64,000 nt of DNA. Origin: Poecilobothrus nobilitatus (taxonomy: Eukaryota; Arthropoda; Insecta; Diptera; Dolichopodidae). The stretch is from the NCBI GenBank assembly GCA_947095535.1, contig OX352773.1, positions 156,091,271 through 156,155,270 on the forward strand, given 5' to 3'. The notes under the pieces are model-generated. The model was not told the DNA's origin. It saw only the letters and a list, made by a program, of their open reading frames with translations, and searched no databases. Of this stretch, positions 23,801 through 35,893 are shown one piece after another; position 1 is the stretch's first letter; every line of letters starts with the position of its first letter. The translations under genes and the position numbers were made by a program.

Positions 23801-24719
23801 TTACACCATTTTGCGGTTTTACACAAAGCTAACCAAAAAAAAAATAATATGTGTATTAAAAATATTACATAGAATAATATGAATAATTAGTTTCATTGCG
23901 AGTATCTTTAAAGTTTCAAATTAATTAGCATTCAAATTTATCTGTAAAAAACATAGAATATAAAATACGTCAATTTTATTCTATAATTTACATAATTCTG
24001 CATCGCTTTGATCATAATATCTCGGAAAAAATAATTTGCATGCTATTTTATAAATTATAATTTACATAATTTTTGTAGACAATTTTGAAACTTAAATTAA
24101 ACTCGTTTTTTTTTTTTGTTTCAAGGATTTCAGTCTTCTCATTTTTTTTTTTTTCTAAAATAAATTAACAAACGTAACTTAAAAGGCTTGAAGTACTACC
24201 GTAGACTGTAAAATAAAATCATGAGATTTTTTTTTTTGTTTCTATGTTAAAATTCGCAACATGAACATTCAATTTTCTTTTAGATGCTTATTCTTTCTTT
24301 CAACTTTATCCGATAAATTTTTTAACATTTTCTCAATACAACAAATTTTATTTTTTTTATTTTTTTCATCTTCACAATTTTGGGTCCTTTAATTTTTTTT
24401 TTTTGTATTCTCCAATATTTTTGTTACATGTCACGTCGTTTATATTGACTTCAAATTGTCACCTACTTTATTTTTTTTATGTGGTAATGGTAAAGTCTCG
24501 AATGCAGAACAATATATCAAAAGTTTTTAATAAAATACCAATAACAAAATTATTGGTATATATAACAATAAATATTAAATGAGGAAACCAAACTATATAA
24601 ACCCACTGAAAATAAAATTTGTAATCATGCCCATGATAGAGAAAGCAATAAATAAGCTTATTTTATATGAAAGTTTTTTTGTCTTTCATTTCTATTATCC
24701 ATACACAAAAATCTTGAGA
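23801..24719. other. AT-rich sequence, no recognised feature
   Basis: Many homopolymer T-runs; no motif recognised. Confidence 0.5.
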
Positions 24720-24920
24720 GGGGCCTCCGTGGTCTAGTGGATAAGAGCGTATAAATTACGCTGTAAACACCGAAGTAGTGTGGTTCGAATCCCACACATG
24801 TCGTAAGGTTATTCCCCCTTACGACACTTACAGCCACGCCTAAACAGGAAAGGCTGTGCAATTTCCTGTTCACATTTATGTGGCAGAGAAATGCATTTAA
24901 AAAATAAAAAAAATAAAAAA
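24720..24920 (+). mobile_element. tRNA-derived SINE, copy 2
   Basis: The best-preserved tRNA-like head: A box 'TGGTCTAGTGGATAAGAG' and B box 'GGTTCGAATCCC'. The body shared with the other copies includes 'TTACGACACTTACAGCCACG', 'CAGGAAAGGCTGTG' and 'CACATTTATGTGGCAGAG', then an A-rich tail. The target duplication AAAATCTTGAGA (12 bp) is at 24708-24719 and 24921-24932 and fixes both boundaries. Confidence 0.92.
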
Positions 24921-25170
24921 AAAATCTTGAGAAAGGGTTAAGTAAATAACGCTAGAATACTGATGTTAGTCTGTTTGACTACTCCCTCTTTGATCCTCAA
25001 ATGAATCGTTCTGTTTTTTTTTTGGTACTTAGTTAATTTCAGTATTTATTTGTACCTTTAAAGAATATAGGCATACTTAGTATTAACATCCGAAAAATAG
25101 GATTAGTACATTTTAGCCTTTTTATAACAATTAAACTTAAAATAACTTAATATTACACAGCTTAAAACAA

Positions 25171-26111
25171 CGCCCCTATGAAATAGTGTCGCACGAAATA
25201 ATGTCACAATTAAAAATGAAATAACGTCGCAAAATGGAAATAATATAGAAAATTTAAGATCGCTAAATTTCCCAACATAATTTCCTTCTTGCGACGGTAT
25301 TTCATTGTTAATTGTAGTCTTTATTTCATAAAAATTTTCACCAAATTTGTATCGAAATCTGTATGCATGGAATTTTCAAACAAATTTTATTTTTAGAATA
25401 TCGGACCCATCCTAGGTCAGAAGTAAGAAATATTTTTTATGTCTTAAGTATGAAAAATACTGTAAAAAATATCGTCACTGCGCGTACAGCTGCCGACGGG
25501 TGAAATACGCGTTTGCTGAAATGCTGAGAGCGTCGGACTGTCCAGAATATGAAAAATAAGTGTATCTATTGAAAATATTTTATGTATAATATAATGTCAG
25601 ATTCTAAATTTGGCCAGATTTTATAGTTGATTGCAAAATCAGAGTTATAGTAGGTTGAGTTAGTTTTTTCCAGAATTTGAATGCTATATTACCTATATTA
25701 TACAGAAGATTGTGAAGAATTTTAAGGTCGCTTACAAAATCCAACTTCCCGTACTTCGTTACCAACTTCCCAAACTTCGTCACCAACTTCCCAAACCAAC
25801 GTCACCAAATCTCTTTGAATTATTTTTGTATATTAATATAATCCATGTTATTTTTCAAATAAATGTTTTATTATTAAAGAGATATAAAGCCGATAGCGTA
25901 ATATTGACATTTAAATATTTCATTCTTGCGACTTTATTTTTTTTGTGATTTTATTTCATTATGAAATGATATTGCATTGTTTGCGATTTTTTTTCATTTT
26001 TGATTTTGACACATTTGAAATAAAGTCGCAAAAAATTACAAAAAATGTTACAGCTTTTTATTTCATATCTTGAAATCGACATTATTTCGTGAGACACTAT
26101 TTCATAAAGCG
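25171..26111. mobile_element. 941-bp TIR element with 8-bp TSD (hAT-like MITE)
   Basis: The terminal inverted repeats are about 38 bp. The left end starts CGCCCCTATGAAATAGTGTC and continues GCACGAAATAATGTC. The right end, read inward, starts CGCTTTATGAAATAGTGTC and continues TCACGAAATAATGTC. Flanks TAAAACAA (25163-25170) and TAAAATAA (26112-26119) form an 8-bp duplication with one mismatch. Eight-base duplications are typical of hAT-type (and P-type) DNA transposons, but the CGC start is not the usual hAT terminus, so the assignment is tentative. The words 'GAAATAATGTC' and 'AAAGTCGCA' also recur inside. No transposase is encoded. Confidence 0.78.
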
Positions 26112-26119
26112 TAAAATAA

Positions 26120-27489
26120 CCTTAATAATATTATATTTTGATGTACAATCTTAGATAATCAGATATGCGCTGAAAAATTTGAAAAGTTTCTATTTTTCCA
26201 TAGTAAACGTGGCCTGAATATTTAAAAATATTAAACTTCCATTAGGGGAAACTGTTTTTGTTTCTTTTTTATATATTTTTGTTACAAAAAATTTACAAAC
26301 TTGATTTTCACACTACCCTTACCACCACTATAATACAACACTAGAATAAACAAAGGATACATAATATAGCACTCAATCTTCACACCATTAAAAAAAAAAT
26401 TATTTTTGAATTATTTAGTGTATTATTGAATATTTCTCCCCTATTTTATTGATGCCTTTGATTGTAAGGAAGGTACTTTTACAGTAAAAAGTTTTTTTTT
26501 TTTTTAATTTTAGAAAAGGAAAACCATTTTCTCAATAATAAAATATGAAAAGAGGAAGTTTATATTATTCTCGTGTTATTTTAAAATTTACAATTATTTA
26601 CAATTAAACCAATGAAGAATTTGTATATTATCAGTGAGTTTGAAAATTTATATATATATATTTAATTATTGATGGTTCCTTTTTATATTTTCCTTAGCAC
26701 AAAAAAAAAAACCCAAAAAGTATTAAAATATCGCAAAGTTTTTATAAAGCATTAGTATCTGACTTAGTGTAATATTGTGAAATTGTAGAGAGACAGTAAT
26801 AAAATTTTCTTTTTTTCGCAATGGTAGTTGGGAATCACGTAAGACACCAATGATATGATCTAGCAAATTCTCTTTGGTAGTGTTGGACTTAAACAAACCA
26901 ACCACCATCTCCCTTTTAAACTAAACATTAGGTTAGAACCTATTTGGTACAATATATCATTTGATTTGGAGATTGGCGAAAATAAGAATCAAGGGAATAA
27001 AGGAATAAAGAAAAATTTAAAGTTACTGGATGTGGGAGGTACAATCTTCTTATATCTTCTTATTTATTTATTATGATGACGTTATTTAAAACTTACTCTT
27101 TATCTTGAAACGCTGAAATGTATTGATAAGGAAATACATAGATATGACAATTATTATAATGACAATTCTCTAGCAACAGACAAAAATTTCTGATTTTGTA
27201 GTCGTTGATTTTTTTCATTATTTTTAAATATTTTTTGAGCGTAAAATTGGGAATATCCTTGGTTTATAAGTTAAAATGTTTTTCCCAAATAATCGAATAA
27301 AAAATTGTTATTATAAATTCTAGTAAATTGTTGCTGAATCAATGTTTTGATTTTAAATTTCAATGATAATGTAGCCGTAAGTTGTTTTTTTTTTTGTATT
27401 GAAATTTACCAATATTTCTTTATTGAATATTATATATTGAATATAATAACACAATGATCAATACAGAACCTTTAAAATCAATTACAATT
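26120..27489. other. AT-rich sequence, no recognised feature
   Basis: No supported gene. A minus-strand frame of about 60 codons near 26723-26908 has no recognisable motif. Confidence 0.5.
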
Positions 27490-27688
27490 GGGGGCCTCGG
27501 TGACCTAGTGGGTTAGAGCGTATAAAACGCTGTCAACACCGAGGGAGTTTGGGTCGTCGGGACACACGTCGTACACCTTACCTCGTAGCCCCCTTACGAC
27601 ATTTACAGCTACGCCTGAAAAGGAAAAGCTGTGTAATTTCCTGTTCACATTTATGTGGCAGAGGAATGCACTGAAAAAAAAAAAAAAA
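27490..27688 (+). mobile_element. tRNA-derived SINE, copy 3
   Basis: Same family as copies 1, 2 and 4: 'GGGGCCTCGGTGACCTAGTG', then 'CCCCCTTACGACATTTACAG', 'ATTTCCTGTTCACATTTATG' and a 15-nt A-run. The B-box region is damaged ('GGGTCGTCGGGACAC' instead of GGTTCGAATCC), so internal Pol III promotion is probably lost. A weak target duplication TACAAT flanks it (27483-27488, 27689-27694). Confidence 0.88.
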
Positions 27689-27694
27689 TACAAT

Positions 27695-28433
27695 GGATAT
27701 TATTAATGGGTATTTTATTACTTATTTTTTTTGTTTCCTTAAAACAGAAAATTATATAAGTATTAAATATTTACTGTATGCGTCAACACCTCTTAATTGT
27801 ACTGATGAATGAGGGAACAGTTTTTAGGGTTACTTCAATATTTCTCTTTTTTATATCAATATTTATTGTAGTAAATTTTAAATATAAAACAACATATTCT
27901 ACCAACAATATTTTGCAGGAAATTCGAAAAATTTGGAATATTTAAAAAAATTTAAGGACATATAAGTATTTTGCAAGAAAATTACTCAATATTGAAAAGT
28001 TGTTTATAGAATGTGCAATATTGCATTGTTATAATATTGTAGATAATTTATGATACAGTAATATAATTAGAGTCAGTTTACCAACTAGGGCTTATGGCAA
28101 TGAAAATTTGAGACTGGTCGCCCCCTGCATGCATTAACTGTAAAGTATAATTAATCATTTTGCAATAACGTGAAATAATACAAGTTCGACTTATTTTGAA
28201 ATTTCTATATATGCTTCAAAAATAGAGCTTCAAAGACGATCAAGGCTTTTAACTCATTGCACAAATTTCTTCAATTTATTCTATACATGTCGCAAACTAT
28301 TTAAAAAACAAAAACTCGAAACGAATAAACTGATGTCCAAATGTCTGATACATTTGGAAGACCGCACTGTATTTTAAAATTTTATTTCATCGACTAAAAA
28401 CAAAATTTAGAAAGAATTAATGGATTTTTTGTT
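27695..28433. other. AT-rich sequence, no recognised feature
   Basis: No supported gene or repeat. Confidence 0.5.
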
Positions 28434-29231
28434 GGGTTGGATGCAAAATTTTGCGATCCAAAATCTCGTGCATCAAAATCTTGAGTTTTAAAATCTGTCG
28501 TATCAAAATTTCGTATCTCACTTTTTAATATCAAATAATTTTTTCTATTAATTAAAGGCAAAATAACTTTGATAAAATTTTAATTCTATGTCACTTTTTT
28601 AACTCTAATTTATTTTTATATCTATATAAATCTATATCACAACAATCAGGCATTTAATATAGATGGCCCCCCAAAACTGCCGCTAAACATGTTATTACTA
28701 AAATCCTGATTTAGTAGCCTACTATAAAATCCCTCCTAATAATTTTTTTTAAATACATATTTCAAGAATAAGCTCATTTAATAAAGCTGGTACTCGTAAA
28801 TTCCCGCTAAAGAAATAATTGGAACTCTAATTTTGTGTTCAATTCTAAAATCCTCCATAATTATATTTTTTACATACATATTTCTTGATTGATTAAAGGT
28901 GACTTTGTAACCGTAGTTCTAAAATGTATTTTAAAATAAACTACAATTTTTTTTTTTTTAACATATAAATTCGACATTTTATTTTTAAGGTTTTTTAGCT
29001 ATCCGACATTAATTCTAAATTTTTTTTTTCAATAAAAGACTGGCTCATTTGTAATTCTTCAAATTTTTACATTTCTACTTTTTCACGAGATTTTTTAAAA
29101 AATAAAGCAAAAACGCCAGATTTTGGGATACTTTTGAGATTTAAAAATGCGAGATTTTAAAAAACCAGATTAGTTAAAGCATAAGATTTTGAGATCCGAG
29201 ATTTTAATTAACGAGATTTTCATACGCTCCC
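28434..29231. mobile_element. ~800-bp inverted-repeat element with iterated AAAATCTCG words
   Basis: The left terminus reads GGGTTGGATGCAAAATTTTG. The reverse complement of the right terminus reads GGGAGCGTATGAAAATCTCG. Over about 100-130 bp at each end the word AAAATCT(C/T)G, or its complement GAGATTTT, is repeated several times in opposite orientations. The ends therefore form an imperfect foldback. The interior (about 28640-29050) contains two diverged ~145-bp units that resemble 62270-62760. No target duplication was found. Non-coding; superfamily unknown. Confidence 0.55.
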
Positions 29232-31745
29232 AGTTATGTTTTGAATTTACAGTAGGTATAGTTAAAGTATATCTACAGATTCATAGAATATTTTAAATAA
29301 AAACCTGTGGATATTAAAGCTTCATTTTTTATTGAAGTCGTACGAGATGACGAAAATATATGTGAAATTCCTATCGAATTTCCTTTACCATTCTCATTCT
29401 TTATTTTTATTTTCTTCTTTTTATTTATTTTTTTTTGTTTTTTCTTTGTTTTTATTTTCAAAGAAAATTAAAATGGAAGGAAATTGATCATAAGAATTTT
29501 GCCCTGCTTATGTTATAAATTAATAATCAATTTATTTTTATTACGATTATTGGAAAATTTAATTGAATGCCAATTTCCCAATACACAAAGTTTAAATTAA
29601 TTGCCTATTAACATTTTTTGAAGGTCATTTTAAACATTTACTTTCTTGCCTGCCGTAATGTGAATCACGGAGGGGTGTTATAAAATTAAAAAGAAAATAA
29701 AAATAAATTTCGGGTAAAATAATTTATTTGTGATTTTGAAGGGATGTTTTGAAAATGAGAGAATATTAGAAAAGAAAAAATTGAATTAAATTATTTTTAG
29801 ATTATTTAAGATTATTTGGTATTAAAATACTTCTTATTAATTGCTAGATTTTATTATATTAGATGCGAAAAACGATAAGTTAATTGTAATCGTAATTAAT
29901 TTTCGATTGTTTTTGAATTTTAAAATTAATTGAATTTCTAAATGAATTGTTATTAAGGTTTCTTTAATTCTAATTAATTTTATATAAATTATTTAATTAT
30001 TTTCTTGTAAGAGCTATAAGAACTTACCTTATTTTTCTAAAATTTTAAATATTATTATAGTTAGTAAATTCCACAAATTATACGTTACTGTCTTGATATT
30101 ACTTTGATCCTATATTTTTGATTGTTTCAGTTTATTCATATTCAAGGATAATAATTGTTATATAACAATAAATTGCATATTATTTGTGATTGATTTATGG
30201 TTTATTCTAAGAGGTACAGAGTGCGTGAACTTTTTAATATATATTTGTATCAAACTTATTCTCTCTGAAAAACTCTTTTACCTAAACAAATCTGTATAAT
30301 ATTATACCATATAATGTATATTATACCTATTTGGTACACCTTTTTTTTGTTGAAGAAAAAAAGTTCCTTAATTCTCCAGTATATTTATTTTGTAACGTAT
30401 TCAACTAGATTCATGATGACTAACATCCTCAGTAAGTAACATTTTAAATTTCGTTATTTTCAACCTAATTTTGATTTAACAATTATAATTTTATTAAAGA
30501 AATAAACATTTTTTATTTACACCTATTTAGGTTTTTTTAACAAATGGTTAGGTAATTTCTATATCAATTGTTTATGCCTACTAACCCTAAAAGACTAATG
30601 TCGGTCAATTCGACGTTCACATAAGGAACGTAAATTGGACCTTCACATTTTTTACTCTCTCTCTCTGAGTCTCAAAATGATTCGTTCTGATTTTATAGTT
30701 ATTCCATATAAACGAAGTGAAAACAAATATGTATATCGAATTTTATTCATCTAGATGGATTAAAACTTTTTCGAGTTAAAATGAAGCTGTTTTGATTTTC
30801 GAGTAATAAAAAGGATGTAAATCGAAACGATTTTTTTCGTGATAAATAACACTGAAATCTAAGTCTGTAAAGGAAGAAAAGAAGGGGAGATTCTTTCTAA
30901 AATAATATTTATTCCATTCCGTAAATCACTGCGTTATAATTTTTACGACTTTGGATAATGTGTTTAGCTAGAAATGAGCTAAAAGATTTTTCAAAAATGT
31001 CACATTTTTCTAATCTCAGTATTTTATGTTTTAGGTTACCCAATAAATATTTTTTGAAATGAGTGTTGAATAGTTAAGTAGTTAAGAGCTGTCTAATAAA
31101 ATATTTTTTAAGTTTTTAAAATAAATGGAAACAAAAAGCTTTCAATAAATTAAGGATTGCATTTATATGTTACTGTTTATGCAGTTGCTGAGGATAACTA
31201 TTTATGGTGAATTCCTTAAGGACATTTTTTTTATTTTATTCTAAACAATGAAGTGTGAATTCAGCACTGTTTAACTCTAAAATTAAGGATTTGTACAATA
31301 TTTCAAATATACAAAATATAATGAACCTAATAAAGCTAATATTAAAATTTTTTGTTCAATCTAAAGATATTTATTCTTGTCGTCAATTATTTATTCTTCA
31401 TTATTTAGTTTAATTTTTAGTCTAAATGTTGTATAAAACTTTAATGTGAAAATTATAAGAAACAAAGTGTACTTTAACCTCACCTATATTTGTATAAATA
31501 AACTGAAGTACCATTATATTTTTCTTTACAACCAGACTTCCTGGAAATCATTAAGTATATAAATGGTCATATAACTTTTTCATTATCCTTCCTAATTTGT
31601 TTGGGGATTTACTTTCCATAAAAAAAATAAAAGCTGTACATATTACCTCTCATTTATACCGTTTTATGATTCAGGATATTAAAAGCTTGAAAATGTACTA
31701 AATTTTATATAGAGAACAAAATAATATAAAAACTGTGAAGTGTGT
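29232..31745. other. AT-rich sequence, no recognised gene
   Basis: Extremely A/T-rich, with a poly-T/pyrimidine patch near 29400-29460. The phrase 'CAAAATGATTCGTTCTGATT' at about 30675 resembles 'CAAATGAATCGTTCTG' at about 24999, which may be a short shared repeat. No coding sequence supported. Confidence 0.45.
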
Positions 31746-32281
31746 TTATACTATGTTCAAGAGTATAATAAATTTGTCATTACGTTTGTGACACCTTAAA
31801 GGACATGAGGAAAGAGCTAGATATATTGTTAAAGGTATGTATCGAGGTATGTAGTCCATTAAGCCATTTATGTCCGTCCGTTTGTCCGCATGATAACTAA
31901 AAAAATAAAGTAGCTAGAAGGCTGAAATTTTTTATCACTTTTACAAAACTGTTAGTTTCGGTATTTAAATCCTGCATTTCTGGCCGCCGGATTTTAGTAG
32001 ATGACATACAACTTCTTTCTTTATATGGATATAAATTGAAGCTAAGTATCTGATATTTTGCAAAATTGTGTCAAGTTACTGACCAATACAATACGTAAAA
32101 TTCAGTTGTGCTGGTGTAGGTATTCAGGTATGTATCATACAACTCCAAAATTTACATAAATATACCTCGGTAATTAACGTCGGTACTAAAACATCTTAAA
32201 TTTTTTATAAGATGATCAAGTTTTATAGAAATAAGATATATTACGTTCATACGCATATCCCAGAGTTGACACTCTTCCACG
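31746..32281 (+). mobile_element. HINE/DINE-1-like element, family B copy 1 (short)
   Basis: The 5' side has 'TATGTTCAAGAGTATAATAAA', a decayed hairpin, in split form, then 'TTTGTGACACCTTAAA', a GTCCGTCCGTTTGTCCGC tract (31872-31889) and 'GATAACTAAAAAAATAAAG'. The 3' side has 'ACGTTCATACGCATATCCC', 'AGAGTTGACACTCTTCCAC', the same terminus as B2 and B3. Most of the central tandem repeat is missing. Confidence 0.75.
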
Positions 32282-32886
32282 TTTCAAATTAAAGACTGTA
32301 TGTAGAATGTTTAATAAAACTATAAAGAATAAAAGAAAAAAAGAAATAAGCAAAAAAACCTAAGTTTAAATTAAAACATTAAACATCTTAAAACACTTTT
32401 GTTTATTAAAAAAAATTAATGTTCTGATAAATGCAAGTTTTAGTATGTTAAGTAATTAATTAATATTCGCTAAAAAGCGTAGTTTTAAAAAACAAAAAGT
32501 TTGCTAAAAAACTCTCAAAAAATATATTTTATTTTTAACATAAATAATAATAATAATTAACTGATGAACCATAGTTTATAAAAGCATCACTACACGTCAT
32601 ATCCTTTATTTTTGAAAATAGTAATATTTACATGATTGTTGAACCTAAACTTCACACAAAATATTTCTTTTTAAATTTTCTATTTAATAAGGAAGAAATA
32701 GATTACATCCATAAATAAAGAATGGCAGCGATTCCGGAAGTGCAAGAGATTTTTGTTTTTATAAAATTTTTTAATATTGTAAAAAATTTATTGAAATATA
32801 CCAATATTAATATTAAAAAGTTTTGTTGAATAAAATAGAATATTATAAATTCAAATTGTATAAGAAGGGTAAAAATAGGATCAAAC
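32282..32886. other. AT-rich sequence, no recognised feature
   Basis: Nothing supported between B1 and A4. Confidence 0.5.
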
Positions 32887-34300
32887 GAGAAAGAATATAG
32901 TTGCCTTTGTCAACTCTTAGATACCCGTACGAACCGTTAGTATGTTCACAGCCTGTCACTCTGTTTACAATATTTTTTTTTTAATATTTTAGTACTTTAA
33001 AATAATTTGGGTGCATTTTATAATTTCTAGAACTATGGGTTGTACATATATTCAAACTATATGTTTATACATTCTTCAAAAGCTGATTCTAACCTTCCAC
33101 ATAACGATTATCAATCCAAAACTTTTTCAAATATTCTATAGTACCATTTAATACTAAGCGGTAAATGTATATTAAATTTACTAAGTACAAAATAGTAAAT
33201 ATAATTTTAAATATTATATTATATTATATTTAAATATTCCATTGACAGAATAATTTCTTATAAGTACAATAAAATACATATATGTATGTAAAAACGGCGC
33301 TGTATAATATACATTTTTTTGTACTACGCATTATATCCTCAACAATTTCAAATTATCGAGTAAAACAAAATGCAAAAAATTCGTTAAAGAAATTTGTTAG
33401 AAAATTTGAAAAAATCAAGTAACACTTTCGTCAATTATTAAAAAAAGTTGTTAACAGAAATAAGAGCATAATGTTGAAGCTTTAATTTTTGTGTATTACT
33501 TCAAAAAAATTCTAACAGGTGTTCAAGTTACAGGTGTTTAAAAATAGGAAATTTTCAGTTTTTAACCCCTTACAGCTCCTAAACGGGGGGTGATACAAAA
33601 AAAAAAGGGATGAAATGACTCATACTTATTTTCAAAGATCTAACTTCTGTCAAAATTTCAAGTTTTCAACTTCAACCGTTTAGAAGATAGAAGGCTTAAA
33701 GGATTTTGCAAAATTTGAGTTTCGCATTACGGTAAATTAAGACACCGTATGCCACAAAAATATATTGATTGTATATATACTTTTAAAGCTAATAAAACTA
33801 GTAATCGTTTGGCGTTTTCAAAATGAAGATATACTTTATATAACTTGTGCTATAACAATTTAAATATAGAGCTTTTTTGAACCTTTGGGGAGCTGTAGCT
33901 CCGTAACGAGTAGGGATACAAAAAAAAGATATTAAAAATAAAATTAATATTTTTGTGAGATCGATCAGCAGTTAAAATTTCATAGCTCTATTGCAAAAAA
34001 AATGTGGGGAACTAAAAGTTAGGTGTTCGAGAGCTACCGTAAGGCTTGGTCCAAACTCAACCAAAAAAAATAGGGAACCTACAAATTACTCCCAGAATAT
34101 TTTGTGTAAATTTCAAGTTTCTAGCTTTCTTAGTTTTTGAGTTAGCGTGCTGACGGACGGACGGACGGACATGGCTCAAAAGTCTTAGAATTTTTTTCTG
34201 ATCCGATCCATACCTTTGAAGGTATATCTAGCTCGCTTATTTCGAGGTGTTACAAACGGAGGAGTAATTTTATTATACCCGATCCTATCGTACGGGTATT
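32887..34300 (-). mobile_element. HINE/DINE-1-like element, family A copy 4 (A4)
   Basis: Same orientation as A1. It starts 'GAGAAAGAATATAG', then 'TCAACTCTTAGATACCCGTA', and ends with the hairpin at about 34274-34300 (CGATCC..TACGGGTAT). GACGGACGGACGGACGGAC is at 34152-34170. Relative to A1 it lacks about 110 bp around 33315, where the ATATAC/CACTAGTGACAT segment and the following palindromic part are gone. The downstream partial copy A5 abuts it head-to-tail. Confidence 0.85.
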
Positions 34301-34394
34301 AAAATGCTTCAAGCAACCGTTATGTTGTTTATTTATTTACATTTTTTTGTACTACGGCATTATATCCTCAACAATTTCAAATTATCGAGTAAAA

Positions 34395-35294
34395 TATTTG
34401 TATGTACATAATATGCAATTTGCTAATATAAAAGCTGATTATAAAATATTTGCTGATGATACATTGCTTATCTATTCAGCAAAAAATGCTGAGTTGTTAG
34501 AAGAATTGGCTAATGAGGATTTGAAGAAATATATGAAATGGGTGAATGGAAATAAATTAACTGTGAATGTTGAAAAAACAAAATACATGATTTTTAAACG
34601 ATGCAACAAACCTGATATCAATCCCAAAATTTGTATTGATAGCAGAGAAATAATAAGAGAAGAAAGTTATAAATATCTTGGTATTATAATAGATGACAAA
34701 TTATCCTGGAGTGATCATGTTAATGGCATATTAAAAAAGATAATGCCATTACTAGGTGCTATTAGAAGAAGCGGTATTATATTAGATGATAAATCAGCTA
34801 AATTATTATTTCATGCTCACATTATATCTCATATACGATACAATGTGGGGACATGGTCATGTTGTACAAATTCATTGAAGAATAAAGTAAACATAGTAAT
34901 AAATAAAGCAATCAAGATACTATACAGGCTGAATTGGCGTACTCCATCTGATAATCTATACAAAAGTACTGGTTTCCTTAAATTAGATGAATTAATAATT
35001 TTAGAAAAAGCTAAAATAATTCATAAAATAGAAAATGGTGTCACTAAAAGCAAAACGTTGTTACAAAAGAGAAGGAATATTCACAACTATAACACAAGAA
35101 ATATGGGAAAGTTATGTCATGAAAAAACTCGAACCGAATTGGCTAAAAAGAGTAATTTTTGCTCTTCAATAAGAATTTATAACTGTCTTCCTGAGAAATT
35201 AAAGAAATGCAGTAACATACGCAGCTTCACATTTAAATTGAAATGTTTATTAAAAAATGATTCAGTTTTACTCAAAAGATTGTTAGAATTATAA
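34395..35294 (+). pseudogene. LINE reverse transcriptase, C-terminal ~300 residues (5'-truncated)
   Basis: A long open frame, the best-preserved coding sequence in the window. The frame opens at an ATG at 34347, but that part is host repeat A5; LINE sequence starts near 34395. Seen in order: FADDT (RT catalytic Asp pair, codons at 34449-34460), 'WVNGNKLTVNVEKTKYMIF', 'SYKYLGIIIDDKLSWSDHV', 'HIISHIRYNVGTW' and 'KIHNYNTRN'-like 'NIHNYNTRN', then 'RIYNCLPEKLKKC'. That C-terminal arrangement suits CR1/L2/Daphne-type LINEs; clade is inferred. Everything 5' of the FADD box (endonuclease, RT fingers) is missing, so it is a dead-on-arrival copy even though the remaining frame is intact, which suggests fairly recent insertion. 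Confidence 0.88.
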
Positions 35295-35516
35295 GTAAAA
35301 TTAATTAAAACTAAATTAGGATATAATAATAATATTGTATATATATTTAATTTTTGTATTTATACTTTATAACAATACATATAATTATTATAATTGCTAA
35401 GACTTTTATACCAATTTTAAGTTATTGTCTAAGTCTAGTATATTGTAAAATCATAACTGTAAAATCATAACATATAAATATAATAAAATAAATAAAAAAA
35501 AAAAAAAATAAAATAA
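35295..35516 (+). mobile_element. 3' untranslated region and A-rich tail of the 34.4-kb LINE
   Basis: About 200 nt of AT-rich sequence follow the LINE stop codon and end in an A-rich tail (about 35477-35516). Family-A sequence resumes immediately after. A short target duplication of the type TAAAA(T) is possible but ambiguous against the A-rich tail. Confidence 0.75.
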
Positions 35517-35893
35517 AATGGAAAAAATTCGTTAAAGAAATTTGTTAGAAAATTTGAAAAAATCAAGTAACACTTTCATCAATTATAAAGTAGCCCTACA
35601 GTATGATAAAAAAAGTAGTTAACAGAATTAGGAGTATAATGTTGAAGCTTTAATTTCTATGTATTACTTCAAAAAAATTTTAACAGGTGTTCAAGTTACA
35701 GGTGTTTAAAAATAGGAAATTTTTAGTTTTTGACCCCTTACAGCTCCTAAACGGTGTGTGATACAAAATTTCTAAAATGACTCATACTTATTTTCAAAGA
35801 TTTAACTTTTGTCAAAATTTCAAGTTTCCAACTTAAACCGTTTAGAAGATAGAAGGCTTTACGGTAAATTAAGACCGTATAGTACAAGTATAT

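Noticed and set aside
24720..24800. A tRNA gene
   Set aside because: A and B boxes are present, but a long body, an A-tail, target duplications and four dispersed copies show a SINE, not a functional tRNA.
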